This document shows positions 1 through 7,985 of a stretch of 27,762 bases of DNA, one piece after another (the first letter of the stretch is position 1; each line of letters begins with the position of its first letter). Where the stretch lies: positions 1 through 27,762 of the forward strand of contig JBLIIJ010000049.1 of the NCBI GenBank assembly GCA_047635055.1, written 5' to 3'. The position numbers were made by a program, and so were the translations under genes. A model generated the notes under the pieces. The model was not told where the DNA came from and did not search any database. It saw only the letters and a list, made by a program, of their open reading frames with translations. Source of the stretch: JAVJRN01 sp047635055 (GTDB lineage: Bacteria > Bacteroidota > Bacteroidia > Cytophagales > Cyclobacteriaceae).

Positions 1-1
1 G

Positions 2-430
2 ATCATTGTGTGAAAATGCAAACGTATCCGCCTTACTCAACCATGCGCCTTCTTTCAAACAGACATGGGATAGCTGGTCATACAAAATAGTGTCTCCTTT
101 TTCGGCAACAGCTGACACCAAGGCCAAATTGGCAACATACCCAGAGTTGAACAACAAGCATGCTTCCGCATCGAATAAGTCCGCGAGATAGGTTTCAAAA
201 TCACAAACCAATGGGTTATTACCTGAAAGCAACCGACTACCTGTGCTCCCATGGCTGTAGGTAGAAGCCAATATTTCAGTATTAATTATCGCCTTCAGCG
301 CTTCATTATTTGCTAAGCCCAAATAGTCATTAGAAACGAAATCTTTCAGGTTTGGCGTAAAAGATAATCTTCGAAGATTCCCTTCATTTGTCCGCTGTAG
401 GAGCTTATCTGCTAAAAACTGTTCATCCAT
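2..430 (-). CDS. bioF: 8-amino-7-oxononanoate synthase-like PLP enzyme (BioF family), 5' part only
   Basis: Read on the minus strand from an ATG at 430, the frame stays open to the left edge (143 codons) and gives the N-terminal part of an alpha-oxoamine synthase. Visible family signatures are SNDYLGLA, the glycine/serine run HGSTGSRLLSGN, LFNSGYVANLAL and YDQLSH. BioF condenses pimeloyl-ACP (or -CoA) with alanine to make 8-amino-7-oxononanoate in biotin synthesis, in the cytoplasm. The PLP-binding lysine lies further downstream, outside the window, so catalytic integrity cannot be judged. Other family members (2-amino-3-ketobutyrate CoA ligase, serine palmitoyltransferase-like enzymes) share these motifs, and no other biotin gene is visible, so the exact substrate is inferred. 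It diverges from the LpxR gene at 468 with only 37 bases between the starts. Confidence 0.85.
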   Translation of the reverse strand, partial: MDEQFLADKLLQRTNEGNLRRLSFTPNLKDFVSNDYLGLANNEALKAIINTEILASTYSHGSTGSRLLSGNNPLVCDFETYLADLFDAEACLLFNSGYVANLALVSAVAEKGDTILYDQLSHVCLKEGAWLSKADTFAFSHND

Positions 431-452
431 AATATACAATTGAACAAATATC

Positions 453-460
453 TATCTTTG
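453..460 (+). promoter_or_regulatory. Bacteroidota -7 promoter element (TATCTTTG) for the LpxR gene
   Basis: TATCTTTG is an exact match to the TAnnTTTG element recognised by the Bacteroidota primary sigma factor. It ends 7 bases before the ATG at 468, so transcription would begin almost at the start codon. No TTG-type -33 element at the usual 17-23 base spacing was seen. The match to the element is direct; promoter function is inferred. Confidence 0.5.
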
Positions 461-467
461 CCGCCCC

Positions 468-1412
468 ATGAGAAAAATTCAGCTGGTATTTATCTTATTA
501 TTAGCCACAAACATCCTAAATGCCCAATTAACTCCTTTGAAAATTCTCACTATGGAGGCAAAGATTCTTGTAGAAAATGATGCGTTCACTTTGGACCTTA
601 CCAAAGATCAATATTATAGCAGTGGGATATTTGGAGAATGGAGATACCTTTTGGATAGCGGGAAAGAAAGTAAAAAGATTAGATCCTACTCGCTAAACCA
701 TCGCATGTATACGCCAAAATACATTAGCTGGACCAACTTAGACGAGCTCGATAGACCTTATGCAGGACTTCTTTCTGTTACCGCAGCAAATAGTTATCAC
801 TTTAATAACGGTAGATTTTTAAAGGTTCAACTTGAATTGGGCTGGTTAGGGCCAGGCGCTTTAGTCGGGGAGACACAAACAACATGGCATGGTTGGTTTG
901 GCATGCCCGAGCCAAAGGGGTGGCAATATCAAATCAACAATTCTCCTATTGTCAATTTGTCCGTTCACCATGTCAAAGCCTTCGCTCAGAACAAGAATAT
1001 AGAATTGTTCACGGAATCAAACCTAGCCCTGGGCTCTGTTTATAACTATGTGAGACAAGAGGTAGCCATCCGCATTGGAGAATTAAAACCACTCCATCAA
1101 TCTGCTTATTTGAGTTCTTACCTAGGCAAAACAAAATTTAAAACGCAAAAACCTATCATTGAGGAAATCTATTTTTTCTATGCGCCGGGATTAGAGTATG
1201 TTTTTTATAATGCCACAATAGAAGGTAATTTATTCGGTGAGGGATCTATTTATACGGAAGACGCCATTTCATGGGTGTGGCAGCATAAAGCGGGAATTAT
1301 GTTTAGCTGGCCGAGTTTCGATCTTGGGATTACGGCCTATTGGCGAACGCAAGAAAACAAAAGCGCCACCAGCCACAATTATGTCGGTATTCAACTTAAT
1401 CAGCGCTTTTAA
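468..1412 (+). CDS. LpxR-family (DUF2219) lipid A deacylase, outer-membrane beta-barrel
   Basis: The 314-residue protein has a signal peptide (about residues 1-19, ending LNAQ). LpxR removes the 3'-acyloxyacyl chain of lipid A in the outer membrane. The N-terminal END motif (N37, D38) corresponds to the conserved Asn-Asp pair of Salmonella LpxR. DRPYAG (95-100) is the next conserved block. TWHGWFGMPEPKGW (139-152) carries H141, the counterpart of the catalytic histidine. Alternating hydrophobic and aromatic strands and the C-terminal QRF fit a beta-barrel. The ATG at 468 gives a clean signal peptide directly behind a TAnnTTTG element. The last 17 bases overlap the convergent oxidoreductase gene, with no terminator between them. 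The family assignment is firm; lipid A 3'-deacylase activity in this organism is inferred. Confidence 0.85.
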   Translation: MRKIQLVFILLLATNILNAQLTPLKILTMEAKILVENDAFTLDLTKDQYYSSGIFGEWRYLLDSGKESKKIRSYSLNHRMYTPKYISWTNLDELDRPYAGLLSVTAANSYHFNNGRFLKVQLELGWLGPGALVGETQTTWHGWFGMPEPKGWQYQINNSPIVNLSVHHVKAFAQNKNIELFTESNLALGSVYNYVRQEVAIRIGELKPLHQSAYLSSYLGKTKFKTQKPIIEEIYFFYAPGLEYVFYNATIEGNLFGEGSIYTEDAISWVWQHKAGIMFSWPSFDLGITAYWRTQENKSATSHNYVGIQLNQRF

Positions 1413-2373
1413 TGGCTATTAAGTTTTTACCAATAACCTGTCGGTTTTTTAGTTCCAAAATAGCTTTCACCGCGTGATCCAATGAAAATACTTTATTGAT
1501 CGCAGGGTTTATTTTACCCTCCGCTAACCATCGAAGCAACTGCTGTACGTTACTTCTATTTTGCTCAGGGCTATTTCTCCAAAAATTCCCCCAAAATACC
1601 CCAACGATTGATGCGCTTTTTAACAAGGGCAAATTCCATGGAATACTCGGAACTGTTCCCGAAGCAAAACCAACGACTAAATGTCTCCCTTCAGGTTTTA
1701 AGCTCCTAAAACAAGCTTCCGACAGCTCTCCTCCAACTGGGTCGAAGACCACATCCACGCCTCCTAGTCTTTTGAGTGCTGACTTAATGTCCATTGTCGA
1801 ACTATTTAAAACGATCTGTGCGCCTTGCTTTAGTGCAAATTCGCATTTATCATCAGAAGAGCAAATAGCGATTACTTTAGCACCAAATAACCTCGCTAGC
1901 TGAATGCATGCTGTACCAGTTCCTCCCGAAGCACCCAAAACGGCGATCGTTTCATTTGAACGCATTACTGCACGATCTTTTAACGCATAATATGCTGTTG
2001 CGTAAGTCTCCAGTAGAATGGCGCTTTTATCTAATGGTGCACCACTTGAAAGCAAATAAGTATTGGACTCACTGGCTACTACGTATTCCGCAAACCCACC
2101 CCAACTCATTGCCGCACAAACTTTATCGCCTACCGCAAATGAATGAACATCATCACCAATAGCTTGTACGATCCCAGAAACTTCCCCACCCGGTGAAAAT
2201 GGTAATGCCGGCTTAAATTGATATTTTCCTTCCGAGATCAACACGTCTGGATAATTTACTCCAGCATAATAAATATCAATTAGTACCTCGTCTTTCCCCG
2301 GAATGGGGCTTGGAAGGTTTCCTAGAACTAATGATTCAATCTTACCTGGATCAGTGCATATTATGGCTTTCAT
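1396..2373 (-). CDS. NADPH:quinone oxidoreductase-family protein (zinc-independent MDR)
   Basis: This is a 325-residue medium-chain dehydrogenase/reductase. The N-terminal GroES-like domain includes AGVNYPDVLISEGKY and PFSPGGEVSG. The Rossmann fold follows, with the nucleotide-binding loop GASGGTG at 147-153 and the DVVFDPVGG segment typical of the quinone oxidoreductase branch. The structural and catalytic zinc cysteines of true alcohol dehydrogenases are absent. It is expected to be a cytoplasmic NADPH-dependent reductase of quinones or reactive carbonyls; the substrate cannot be read from the sequence. Its ATG overlaps the stop of the upstream arsC-like gene as ATGA, indicating a translationally coupled pair. 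The 3' end overlaps the convergent LpxR gene by 17 bases. Confidence 0.85.
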   Translation of the reverse strand: MKAIICTDPGKIESLVLGNLPSPIPGKDEVLIDIYYAGVNYPDVLISEGKYQFKPALPFSPGGEVSGIVQAIGDDVHSFAVGDKVCAAMSWGGFAEYVVASESNTYLLSSGAPLDKSAILLETYATAYYALKDRAVMRSNETIAVLGASGGTGTACIQLARLFGAKVIAICSSDDKCEFALKQGAQIVLNSSTMDIKSALKRLGGVDVVFDPVGGELSEACFRSLKPEGRHLVVGFASGTVPSIPWNLPLLKSASIVGVFWGNFWRNSPEQNRSNVQQLLRWLAEGKINPAINKVFSLDHAVKAILELKNRQVIGKNLIAIKSAD

Positions 2374-2711
2374 AATATGGCTAAGACGTTTTCTGGAGGT
2401 CTGCCAATTGCTGCTTTTCCATTTTTTACCACGATTGGCCGCTCAATCAACTTCGGATAGGCGACCATCGCAGATATCCATTCCTCTTCAGTAAGGTTTT
2501 TACCTTTAAAATTTTCTTTGTATGCAGTTTCTCCCTTTCTGATCAGCTCTTCTGCCGCTATACCTAACAGTGCCAATATTTCGCTCAGTTGTTCTGATGT
2601 GGGCACTTCTTTGAGGTATTCGACGATTTGAACGTCCTCTCCTTTTTCAATTAAAATAGCCAAGGTGTCTCTACTCTTGCCGCATCTCGGATTGTGATAT
2701 ATAACAGTCAT
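2370..2711 (-). CDS. arsC: ArsC/Spx-family thioredoxin-fold protein (arsenate reductase-like)
   Basis: The 113-residue protein starts MTVIYHNPRCGKSRDTL, with the family cysteine at residue 10 in the PRCxKSR context. It continues with EYLKEVP, a helical LIRKGE segment and the C-terminal RPIVV...AIGRPPENV block typical of glutaredoxin-dependent ArsC proteins. ArsC reduces arsenate to arsenite using glutathione/glutaredoxin, but many small members (YffB-like) have other or unknown thiol roles. No arsenite pump or arsR regulator is nearby, so arsenic resistance is not supported by context. A TTG further upstream (2732) would add seven residues; the ATG at 2711 fits the family N-terminus. It is coupled by a 4-base ATGA overlap to the quinone oxidoreductase gene, suggesting a small redox operon. 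Confidence 0.85.
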   Translation of the reverse strand: MTVIYHNPRCGKSRDTLAILIEKGEDVQIVEYLKEVPTSEQLSEILALLGIAAEELIRKGETAYKENFKGKNLTEEEWISAMVAYPKLIERPIVVKNGKAAIGRPPENVLAIL

Positions 2712-2764
2712 GTAATTCTCAGATTCTTTCAAGTTGAAATTTAGTATAATTACAAAATACGAAT

Positions 2765-5671
2765 ATGACTCCTATGAGAATTACTTGCATTTTATTTTCA
2801 CTTTTGATTTGCCTCACTGTCACAGCACAGAAAAAAAAGAAAACCTCCCTGCCCCAACCAACTGCTGCTCAACAGCGACTTGAAGGTTATCAACAACGAC
2901 AATTACTTCAAGATAAATCACTGGTAAAGAACCTTGAATTTAGAAACGTGGGCCCCACGATCATGAGTGGTCGAGTGGTGGATATCGCAGTAAACCCGCA
3001 AGATCCAACCCACTTTTTTGTTGCCTATGCGTCTGGCGGTTTATGGGAAACAACCAATGAAGGTGCTTCTTTTCGGCCACTTTTCGACAATGAAATTGTG
3101 ATGACCATTGGGGATATTGCCGTGGATTGGAAGAATGATGTCATTTATATTGGCACGGGGGAAAACAACAGTAGCAGATCCTCCTACTCTGGTTTTGGCT
3201 TATTTGTATCAAAAGATCATGGAAAAAGCTGGCAACATCTCGGACTAGAAGAAACGCATCATATTGGTCGTGTTATTCTTCACCCCAGCAATCCTGCTAT
3301 TCTCTGGGTAGCGTCTTTGGGACATTTATATTCTGAAAATGCTGAAAGAGGTGTTTTTAAAACGATTGATGGTGGCCTCACTTGGAAGAAGACGTTGTAC
3401 ATCGATGACAAATCTGGAATTGTCGAGCTTATTATTAACCCAAAAAACCCCGATGAACTTCTTGCCGCCTCTTGGGAGAAAGAACGTAAGGCTTGGAACT
3501 TTCAAGAATCTGGAGAAGGAACGGGAATCTTCAAATCTACCGATGGTGGAAATAATTGGAAAAACATTTCCGCAGGATCCAGCGGCTTTCCTGACAACAT
3601 AGGATCGGGTCGAATTGGATTAGCATTCGCACCCTCTGACCCAACAATCATTTACGCTGTTCTCGACAATCAAAACAGACGCGAAGAAAAAGAAGACGAT
3701 AAAAACGAAACTGCGCTTACAAAAGAAATACTCCGACCGATGGACAAGCAGACTTTTGCAGGACTGCAAAACGATGATATCAATCTTTTTCTAGATGATC
3801 AGGACTTTCCTGAAGAATTCAATGCGCTCGATCTAAAAAAAGATATTGAAGACGGGAAATATTCACCAATTGACTTAGTCACTTATTTGGAAGATGCCAA
3901 TTCGCGCTTATTCGATACGCCAGTCAAAGGTGCTGAAATGTACAAATCCGAAAATGGTGGAGCGACTTGGTCCAAAACACATGAAGGGTACATCGATGCA
4001 ATGGTTTTCTCTTATGGCTATTATTTTGGACAAGTACGCGTCTCGGCCCTAGATCCAGAGATGATTTATACAATGGGCGTACCATTGGTAAGGTCAAATG
4101 ATGGAGGAAAAAATTGGGAGATTACCAACATGGAAAACGTACATGCCGATCATCATGCGCTTTGGGTAAATCCCACAAAAAAAGGGCATCTCATTAACGG
4201 TAATGATGGTGGAATCAATATTTCTTACGACAATGGTGATACTTGGATGAAATGTAATTCTACAGCGGTAGGTCAGTTTTATACCGTAAATGTAGATATG
4301 GCAGAGCCTTACAATGTATATGGAGGACTACAAGACAATGGCGTATGGAAAGGCCCAAGCACCTATGAATACAGTTATAGCTGGCATGAGGAGGGAAATT
4401 ATCCTTACACACGTCTTATGGGTGGCGATGGCATGTATGTGGCGATTGATACAAGAACCAATGATCTTGTGTATACCGGATATCAGTTTGGTAACTATTT
4501 CAGGATCAACACCAAAACTGGAGACCAAAAGTATATCACACCAAAGCACAAGCTTGGCGAAAGGCCTCTGCGATGGAATTGGAACTCCCCGTTGATTCTA
4601 TCAAAGCATAACCAAGACATTGTCTATTTCGGAAGTAATAAATTTCACCGATCTATGAATCAAGGTGATATTTTTGAAACCATGTCGGGCGATCTAACAA
4701 AAGGAGGGAAAACGGGTGATGTCGCCTATGGCACGCTTACAAGTATTGATGAGTCTCCTATCCAATTCGGCTTGCTCTATACGGGCTCAGATGATGGATT
4801 GGTATACTTAAGTAAAGATGCTGGACAAACATGGGAAAATATCAGTAAAGGGCTCCCAAGCGATTTCTGGATAAGCAGAGTCGTTGCTTCCGCCCATAAG
4901 AAGTCAAGAGTTTTTGTTTCCCTCAATGGCTATCGTTGGGACAACTTCGAAGCTTTGATTTATCAATCGGATGATTATGGCAAAACTTGGAAAAAAATTA
5001 GTGGTAGCCTCCCAACAGAACCAGTCAATGTTGTCAAAGAAGATCCTGATAATGAGCACATTTTATATGTTGGCACGGATCACGGAACGTACGTTTCGCT
5101 TGATAAAGGCACTTCATTTATGTGTTTTGGAAAATCATTACCTAATGTCGCTGTACATGATTTGGTCATTCACCCTAGAGACAAAGACTTGGTCATAGGA
5201 ACACACGGCAGGTCCATTTACATTGCTGATTTGACTGTGCTCCAGCAATTACCAACAGACTTGAATGTAGATTTGAAAATTTATGATCTCGCTGAAAAGA
5301 CTTACAACAAGAATTGGGGAAATAATCTAGGCTGGCACTGGAACGGCCCCAAGGAACCAGAAATGTCTATTCCGATATTTAGTTCGAAAGGCGGTATTGC
5401 ATCTATGAGAATAATTCAAGATGAGGACATATTGTCCCAACAAGAAATCAACTTAGACGCTGGACTCAATTTTCTCGAATACGATTATTCTTTTGACGAA
5501 AACAAGAAAGACATCTTAGAGGCAGAGACCAAAGAAGCAGATAATGGCAAGTATTACTTACCCGCCGGAAACTACACCGTTGAGATTGCTAGAAAAGATG
5601 GAATCTCATCTAATAATATATTTATAATTAATCCGACAAAAGAATCTCCAAAACGAAAAGGATCAGAGTAA
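2765..5671 (+). CDS. Secreted VPS10/sortilin-type BNR-repeat protein (often annotated as glycosyl hydrolase)
   Basis: This is a 968-residue exported protein with an N-terminal signal peptide (about residues 1-22, ending VTAQ) followed by a lysine run. The body is a multi-bladed beta-propeller. About nine Asp-box (S-x-D-x-G-x-x-W) motifs are readable, among them SKDHGKSW, TIDGGLTW, STDGGNNW, SENGGATW, SNDGGKNW, SYDNGDTW, SKDAGQTW and SDDYGKTW. The block LEFRNVGPTIMSGRVVDIAV is characteristic of the large Bacteroidota paralogue family. A charged insert lies near residues 300-390, and a C-terminal beta-rich part with PAGNYTVEIA looks like an Ig-like or carbohydrate-facing module. No canonical sialidase active site is evident, so the enzymatic label is doubtful; a periplasmic or surface propeller is the safe statement. 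The gene is monocistronic, and the first of two nearby ATGs (2765, 2774) is used. Confidence 0.85.
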   Translation: MTPMRITCILFSLLICLTVTAQKKKKTSLPQPTAAQQRLEGYQQRQLLQDKSLVKNLEFRNVGPTIMSGRVVDIAVNPQDPTHFFVAYASGGLWETTNEGASFRPLFDNEIVMTIGDIAVDWKNDVIYIGTGENNSSRSSYSGFGLFVSKDHGKSWQHLGLEETHHIGRVILHPSNPAILWVASLGHLYSENAERGVFKTIDGGLTWKKTLYIDDKSGIVELIINPKNPDELLAASWEKERKAWNFQESGEGTGIFKSTDGGNNWKNISAGSSGFPDNIGSGRIGLAFAPSDPTIIYAVLDNQNRREEKEDDKNETALTKEILRPMDKQTFAGLQNDDINLFLDDQDFPEEFNALDLKKDIEDGKYSPIDLVTYLEDANSRLFDTPVKGAEMYKSENGGATWSKTHEGYIDAMVFSYGYYFGQVRVSALDPEMIYTMGVPLVRSNDGGKNWEITNMENVHADHHALWVNPTKKGHLINGNDGGINISYDNGDTWMKCNSTAVGQFYTVNVDMAEPYNVYGGLQDNGVWKGPSTYEYSYSWHEEGNYPYTRLMGGDGMYVAIDTRTNDLVYTGYQFGNYFRINTKTGDQKYITPKHKLGERPLRWNWNSPLILSKHNQDIVYFGSNKFHRSMNQGDIFETMSGDLTKGGKTGDVAYGTLTSIDESPIQFGLLYTGSDDGLVYLSKDAGQTWENISKGLPSDFWISRVVASAHKKSRVFVSLNGYRWDNFEALIYQSDDYGKTWKKISGSLPTEPVNVVKEDPDNEHILYVGTDHGTYVSLDKGTSFMCFGKSLPNVAVHDLVIHPRDKDLVIGTHGRSIYIADLTVLQQLPTDLNVDLKIYDLAEKTYNKNWGNNLGWHWNGPKEPEMSIPIFSSKGGIASMRIIQDEDILSQQEINLDAGLNFLEYDYSFDENKKDILEAETKEADNGKYYLPAGNYTVEIARKDGISSNNIFIINPTKESPKRKGSE

Positions 5672-6125
5672 GACTAAAAATCTGATGACTGAGATATTTT
5701 AGATAAGTTTTTTTACTGCGAAATTGAGGGTTTGATAAAGGATAAAACTTTGAGACTTCCTACAAATGAAGACGTTACAATTAACACCTGCATTACCCTG
5801 AAGATATATATGTTGATCTTGAATTATTAGAAATTTAAATTGATATTAAACACAAGCTCGGCGCAAGCTCGCCAAGTATGAAAGCGGATAGTTGCTTTTT
5901 CGATGCAAACATCGGGGGATAGTACTCACAAAGTGAGAGTTACCTTGTGCATTTTGTTCGCTTAGATGTTGGCGCAAATAGCGTAAACGAAATTTCAAGT
6001 ATACTCCTATCTATTTACATGGAATCCATGAAGTCGTTAGACAAATAAGTACCTTGAAAAGCCTCGGAGTTTGTAAAATGTATAGTTTTCTAATCATATG
6101 CGACACAATACTTTATCACAACCTT
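5672..6125. other. 454-base non-coding stretch with a cluster of three short hairpins
   Basis: No credible gene is present. No clear terminator follows the BNR gene. Between about 5853 and 5947 the DNA becomes richer in G+C and contains a direct repeat CAAGCTCG (5853-5860 and 5864-5871). Three consecutive perfect hairpins are also present: GGCG/CGCC (5860-5863 with 5870-5873), CGATG/CATCG around a CAAA loop (5911-5915 with 5920-5924) and CTCAC/GTGAG around AAA (5935-5939 with 5943-5947). The remainder up to 6125 is AT-rich leader sequence of the YCII lipoprotein gene, in which I found no exact TAnnTTTG element. A degenerate dispersed repeat or a small RNA is possible; neither is shown. Confidence 0.5.
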
Positions 6126-6629
6126 ATGAAAAAATGTATTTTAATCTGCGTCCTTACTTTTTCTAATTTATCCTGCTCGGAAAAAAATCATGAGAAGGAA
6201 AACTCATCCTCCTTAGCAGCCAAGAATGCGCCAATGGCAGCAATCACTTATGATTCACTTTTAGCTAAGAAAGCTGGTGCAGATGATTATGGTATGCGAC
6301 AATATGTCCTTGCGTATCTAAAAAGAGGACCAAACAGAGATTTATCCAAAGAAGAAGCGACCAAACTTCAAAGAGCACATATGGATAATATTGGTCGCAT
6401 GGCTAGACTGGGCAAATTGGTAATAGCAGGGCCGTTCATGGATGATACAGAAATTAGAGGGATTTATATTTTTGCTGTTGAGACCGTTGAAGAAGCGGAG
6501 GAGTTGACCAAAACTGACCCTGCCATTCAGGCTGGTAGTTTAATTATGGAACTACATCCATGGTATGGTCCAGCGGCATTGGTTCTTATCGAGGACCTTC
6601 AGAAAAAAATAAGAAAAACCAAGATTTAA
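6126..6629 (+). CDS. YCII-domain lipoprotein
   Basis: The 167-residue protein begins with a lipoprotein signal peptide whose lipobox LSC places the lipidated cysteine at residue 17, so it is predicted to be tethered in the periplasm. The rest is a YCII-related (PF03795-type) ferredoxin-like domain. It shows the block DDYGMRQYVLAYLKRGPNR, the conserved histidine in LQRAHMDNIGRMA, the signature GKLVIAGPFMDD and the helix TVEEAEELTKTDPAIQAG. YCII proteins are small alpha/beta dimers of largely unknown function related to dehalogenase or muconolactone isomerase-like folds. An in-frame TTG at 6054 would extend the protein but would bury the signal peptide, so ATG 6126 is chosen. It stands alone between two hairpin-rich non-coding stretches. 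The biochemical role is unknown. Confidence 0.85.
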   Translation: MKKCILICVLTFSNLSCSEKNHEKENSSSLAAKNAPMAAITYDSLLAKKAGADDYGMRQYVLAYLKRGPNRDLSKEEATKLQRAHMDNIGRMARLGKLVIAGPFMDDTEIRGIYIFAVETVEEAEELTKTDPAIQAGSLIMELHPWYGPAALVLIEDLQKKIRKTKI

Positions 6630-7041
6630 GAAATCAAGAACCTCAGCGTAATCTTGCGAAGTATAAAGTGATATAATTGTTTTATTCTAAGCAAGCATCT
6701 AGGAATAGTAGTTAGAAGGTGGGTTTAGTTATTAAGAGATAATAAAGTTTGAGTCATGGTGGAAATTTCACTGTTTGAACACAGCAACAAGGCCGGCTAC
6801 CGTTGTGAAATTTCTCCTGCCGTCGATCCTGTGGTCTTTGCCGGTGCGCCGGTTCTATAAGTTTTTTGGTCCGACGTTTCGGATAAAAAAAATGACTTGT
6901 CCTCCGTGAAGACTTGCCGTCTGCAAGCCGACCGGCTTGAGGGCAAAACTGCGTTAAAAACCAAAACGATTATTATATTCTCAATTTCCGTTTCAAAGGA
7001 ATAAGTTATTGATCAAACTCAGGTAAAAGATAGCATTCAAA
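6630..7041. other. Non-coding stretch containing a roughly 190-base hairpin-rich element (about 6755-6950)
   Basis: No gene is supported here. From about 6755 the composition shifts to higher G+C and several perfect inverted repeats follow one another. GAAATTTCAC (6762-6771) pairs with GTGAAATTTC (6805-6814). CCGG/CCGG lies around TGCG (6841-6852). TCCGA/TCGGA lies around CGTT (6870-6883), flanked by complementary T6 and A8 runs. A nested stem has CAAGCCG/CGGCTTG (6924-6930 with 6933-6939) inside TTGCC/GGCAA (6914-6918 with 6942-6946). None is followed by a U-run, so these are not simple terminators. The arrangement resembles a dispersed intergenic repeat or a structured RNA; which one is not determined. 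The bases before 6755 and after 6960 are plain AT-rich DNA. Confidence 0.5.
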
Positions 7042-7065
7042 AAAGCCCCTCTCTTGAGGGGCTTT
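7042..7065 (-). terminator. Rho-independent terminator downstream of the TonB-family gene
   Basis: AAAGCCCCTC (7042-7051) and GAGGGGCTTT (7056-7065) form a perfect 10-base stem around a 4-base loop. On the minus strand the stem runs into a T-tract, 20 bases beyond the stop of the TonB-family gene. Confidence 0.9.
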
Positions 7066-7084
7066 GAACCAAACCAACACATCT

Positions 7085-7900
7085 TCATCGTTCATGAAGA
7101 ACAAATCTGATAGGTACTGTCATAAATACTCTTACTGCTCGGCCTCTTTGCTTTCCTGGTATCCAATTTGGTGCTTCATTGATAGCTCTAATGGCCTCTG
7201 CATCACATCCTGCACCAATGCCTTTAATCACCACTGCATCCGTGAGGTTTCCCTCCTTTTCAACAACAAACCTTACATAAACTACTCCGGAAACGCCTAA
7301 TCTTCTTGCAACAGCAGGATAATCAAGGTTTTCTGCTATGTATTGATAAAAACTGGACAGCCCTCCCTCCGGCTCAGGTTGATTCTCTACAATTTGAAAA
7401 ATTTCATCTACTCTTTCTTCCTCCACTTGAATCGGTATATCATCATAAATCACATCTGCAATCACATCTGCTTGCGTAATCTCCATATCAATGTTAAGCT
7501 CCAACTCTTCTAATACCTGTTCATTTTCCACTTCAACGATTACCATGTTTTCAATTTTCGCTTGTGGTGGCGGTGGTGGCGGTTGATTAGAAATGGGGAC
7601 TTCTGTAAGCGCTTCAAAGCTATCATCAATAACACCTAGATCGACCAAACCTCCATTATCATAAAACCTCCAATTAATGGCGGTAATAACAAAGAGTAGG
7701 CTCAGGCATAAGCTTAATGGAAAAAGTAGATTTCTTAAATTTAAATCATTATCAATTCTCTCCTTTTTAGTATCACTTAACCCCTGGTATTCATATTGAG
7801 TAAGCTTCTTAATAGGATGTAGCATATCATTTGCGAGAATTGCTGCTCGCAAATTATCGTTCAGCGTCTGGTTTTTGGGTCGTGTAGCTTCTGTTTCCAT
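7085..7900 (-). CDS. TonB-family energy transducer
   Basis: This is a 271-residue inner-membrane protein. It has a hydrophilic cytoplasmic segment of about 55 residues, longer than in classical TonB, then one membrane helix (about 57-77). A periplasmic linker follows with a six-proline run (107-112) and an acidic, valine- and glutamate-rich stretch. The C-terminal TonB domain (about 190-271) shows YPAVARRLGVSGVVYVRFVV, EGNLTDAVV, the GCDAEAIRAI helix and the final VPIRFVL strand. Such proteins carry energy from ExbB/ExbD to outer-membrane TonB-dependent receptors; no exbBD lies in the window. A TonB-dependent receptor is encoded about 2.5 kb away, but pairing is not shown. The gene is divergent from the fasciclin lipoprotein gene and ends at a strong terminator. 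Confidence 0.9.
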   Translation of the reverse strand: METEATRPKNQTLNDNLRAAILANDMLHPIKKLTQYEYQGLSDTKKERIDNDLNLRNLLFPLSLCLSLLFVITAINWRFYDNGGLVDLGVIDDSFEALTEVPISNQPPPPPPQAKIENMVIVEVENEQVLEELELNIDMEITQADVIADVIYDDIPIQVEEERVDEIFQIVENQPEPEGGLSSFYQYIAENLDYPAVARRLGVSGVVYVRFVVEKEGNLTDAVVIKGIGAGCDAEAIRAINEAPNWIPGKQRGRAVRVFMTVPIRFVLHER

Positions 7901-7985
7901 GACTATGTGTTTTTAATTTGGTCTAGTCAATGTCAGATAATTTAATCTTTGATTGAATGACAGCCGTCAGCAGCAAAAATGATAG

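Noticed and set aside
6..252. Two small open frames on both strands at the left edge
   Set aside because: They lie inside the bioF-like coding frame read from 430 to the left edge, which has strong family motifs; the small frames have none.
1396..2373. Zinc-dependent alcohol dehydrogenase
   Set aside because: The catalytic and structural zinc cysteines are missing and the sequence follows the quinone oxidoreductase branch.
2370..2711. Arsenic resistance operon
   Set aside because: Only an ArsC-like protein is present; no arsR or arsenite exporter accompanies it, and small family members have other roles.
6054..6125. N-terminal extension of the YCII protein from a TTG at 6054
   Set aside because: It would place 24 residues before a perfect lipoprotein signal peptide; ATG 6126 explains the sequence better.
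6870..6892. Stem TCCGA/TCGGA with A8 run as a minus-strand terminator
   Set aside because: On the minus strand the T-run precedes the stem rather than following it.
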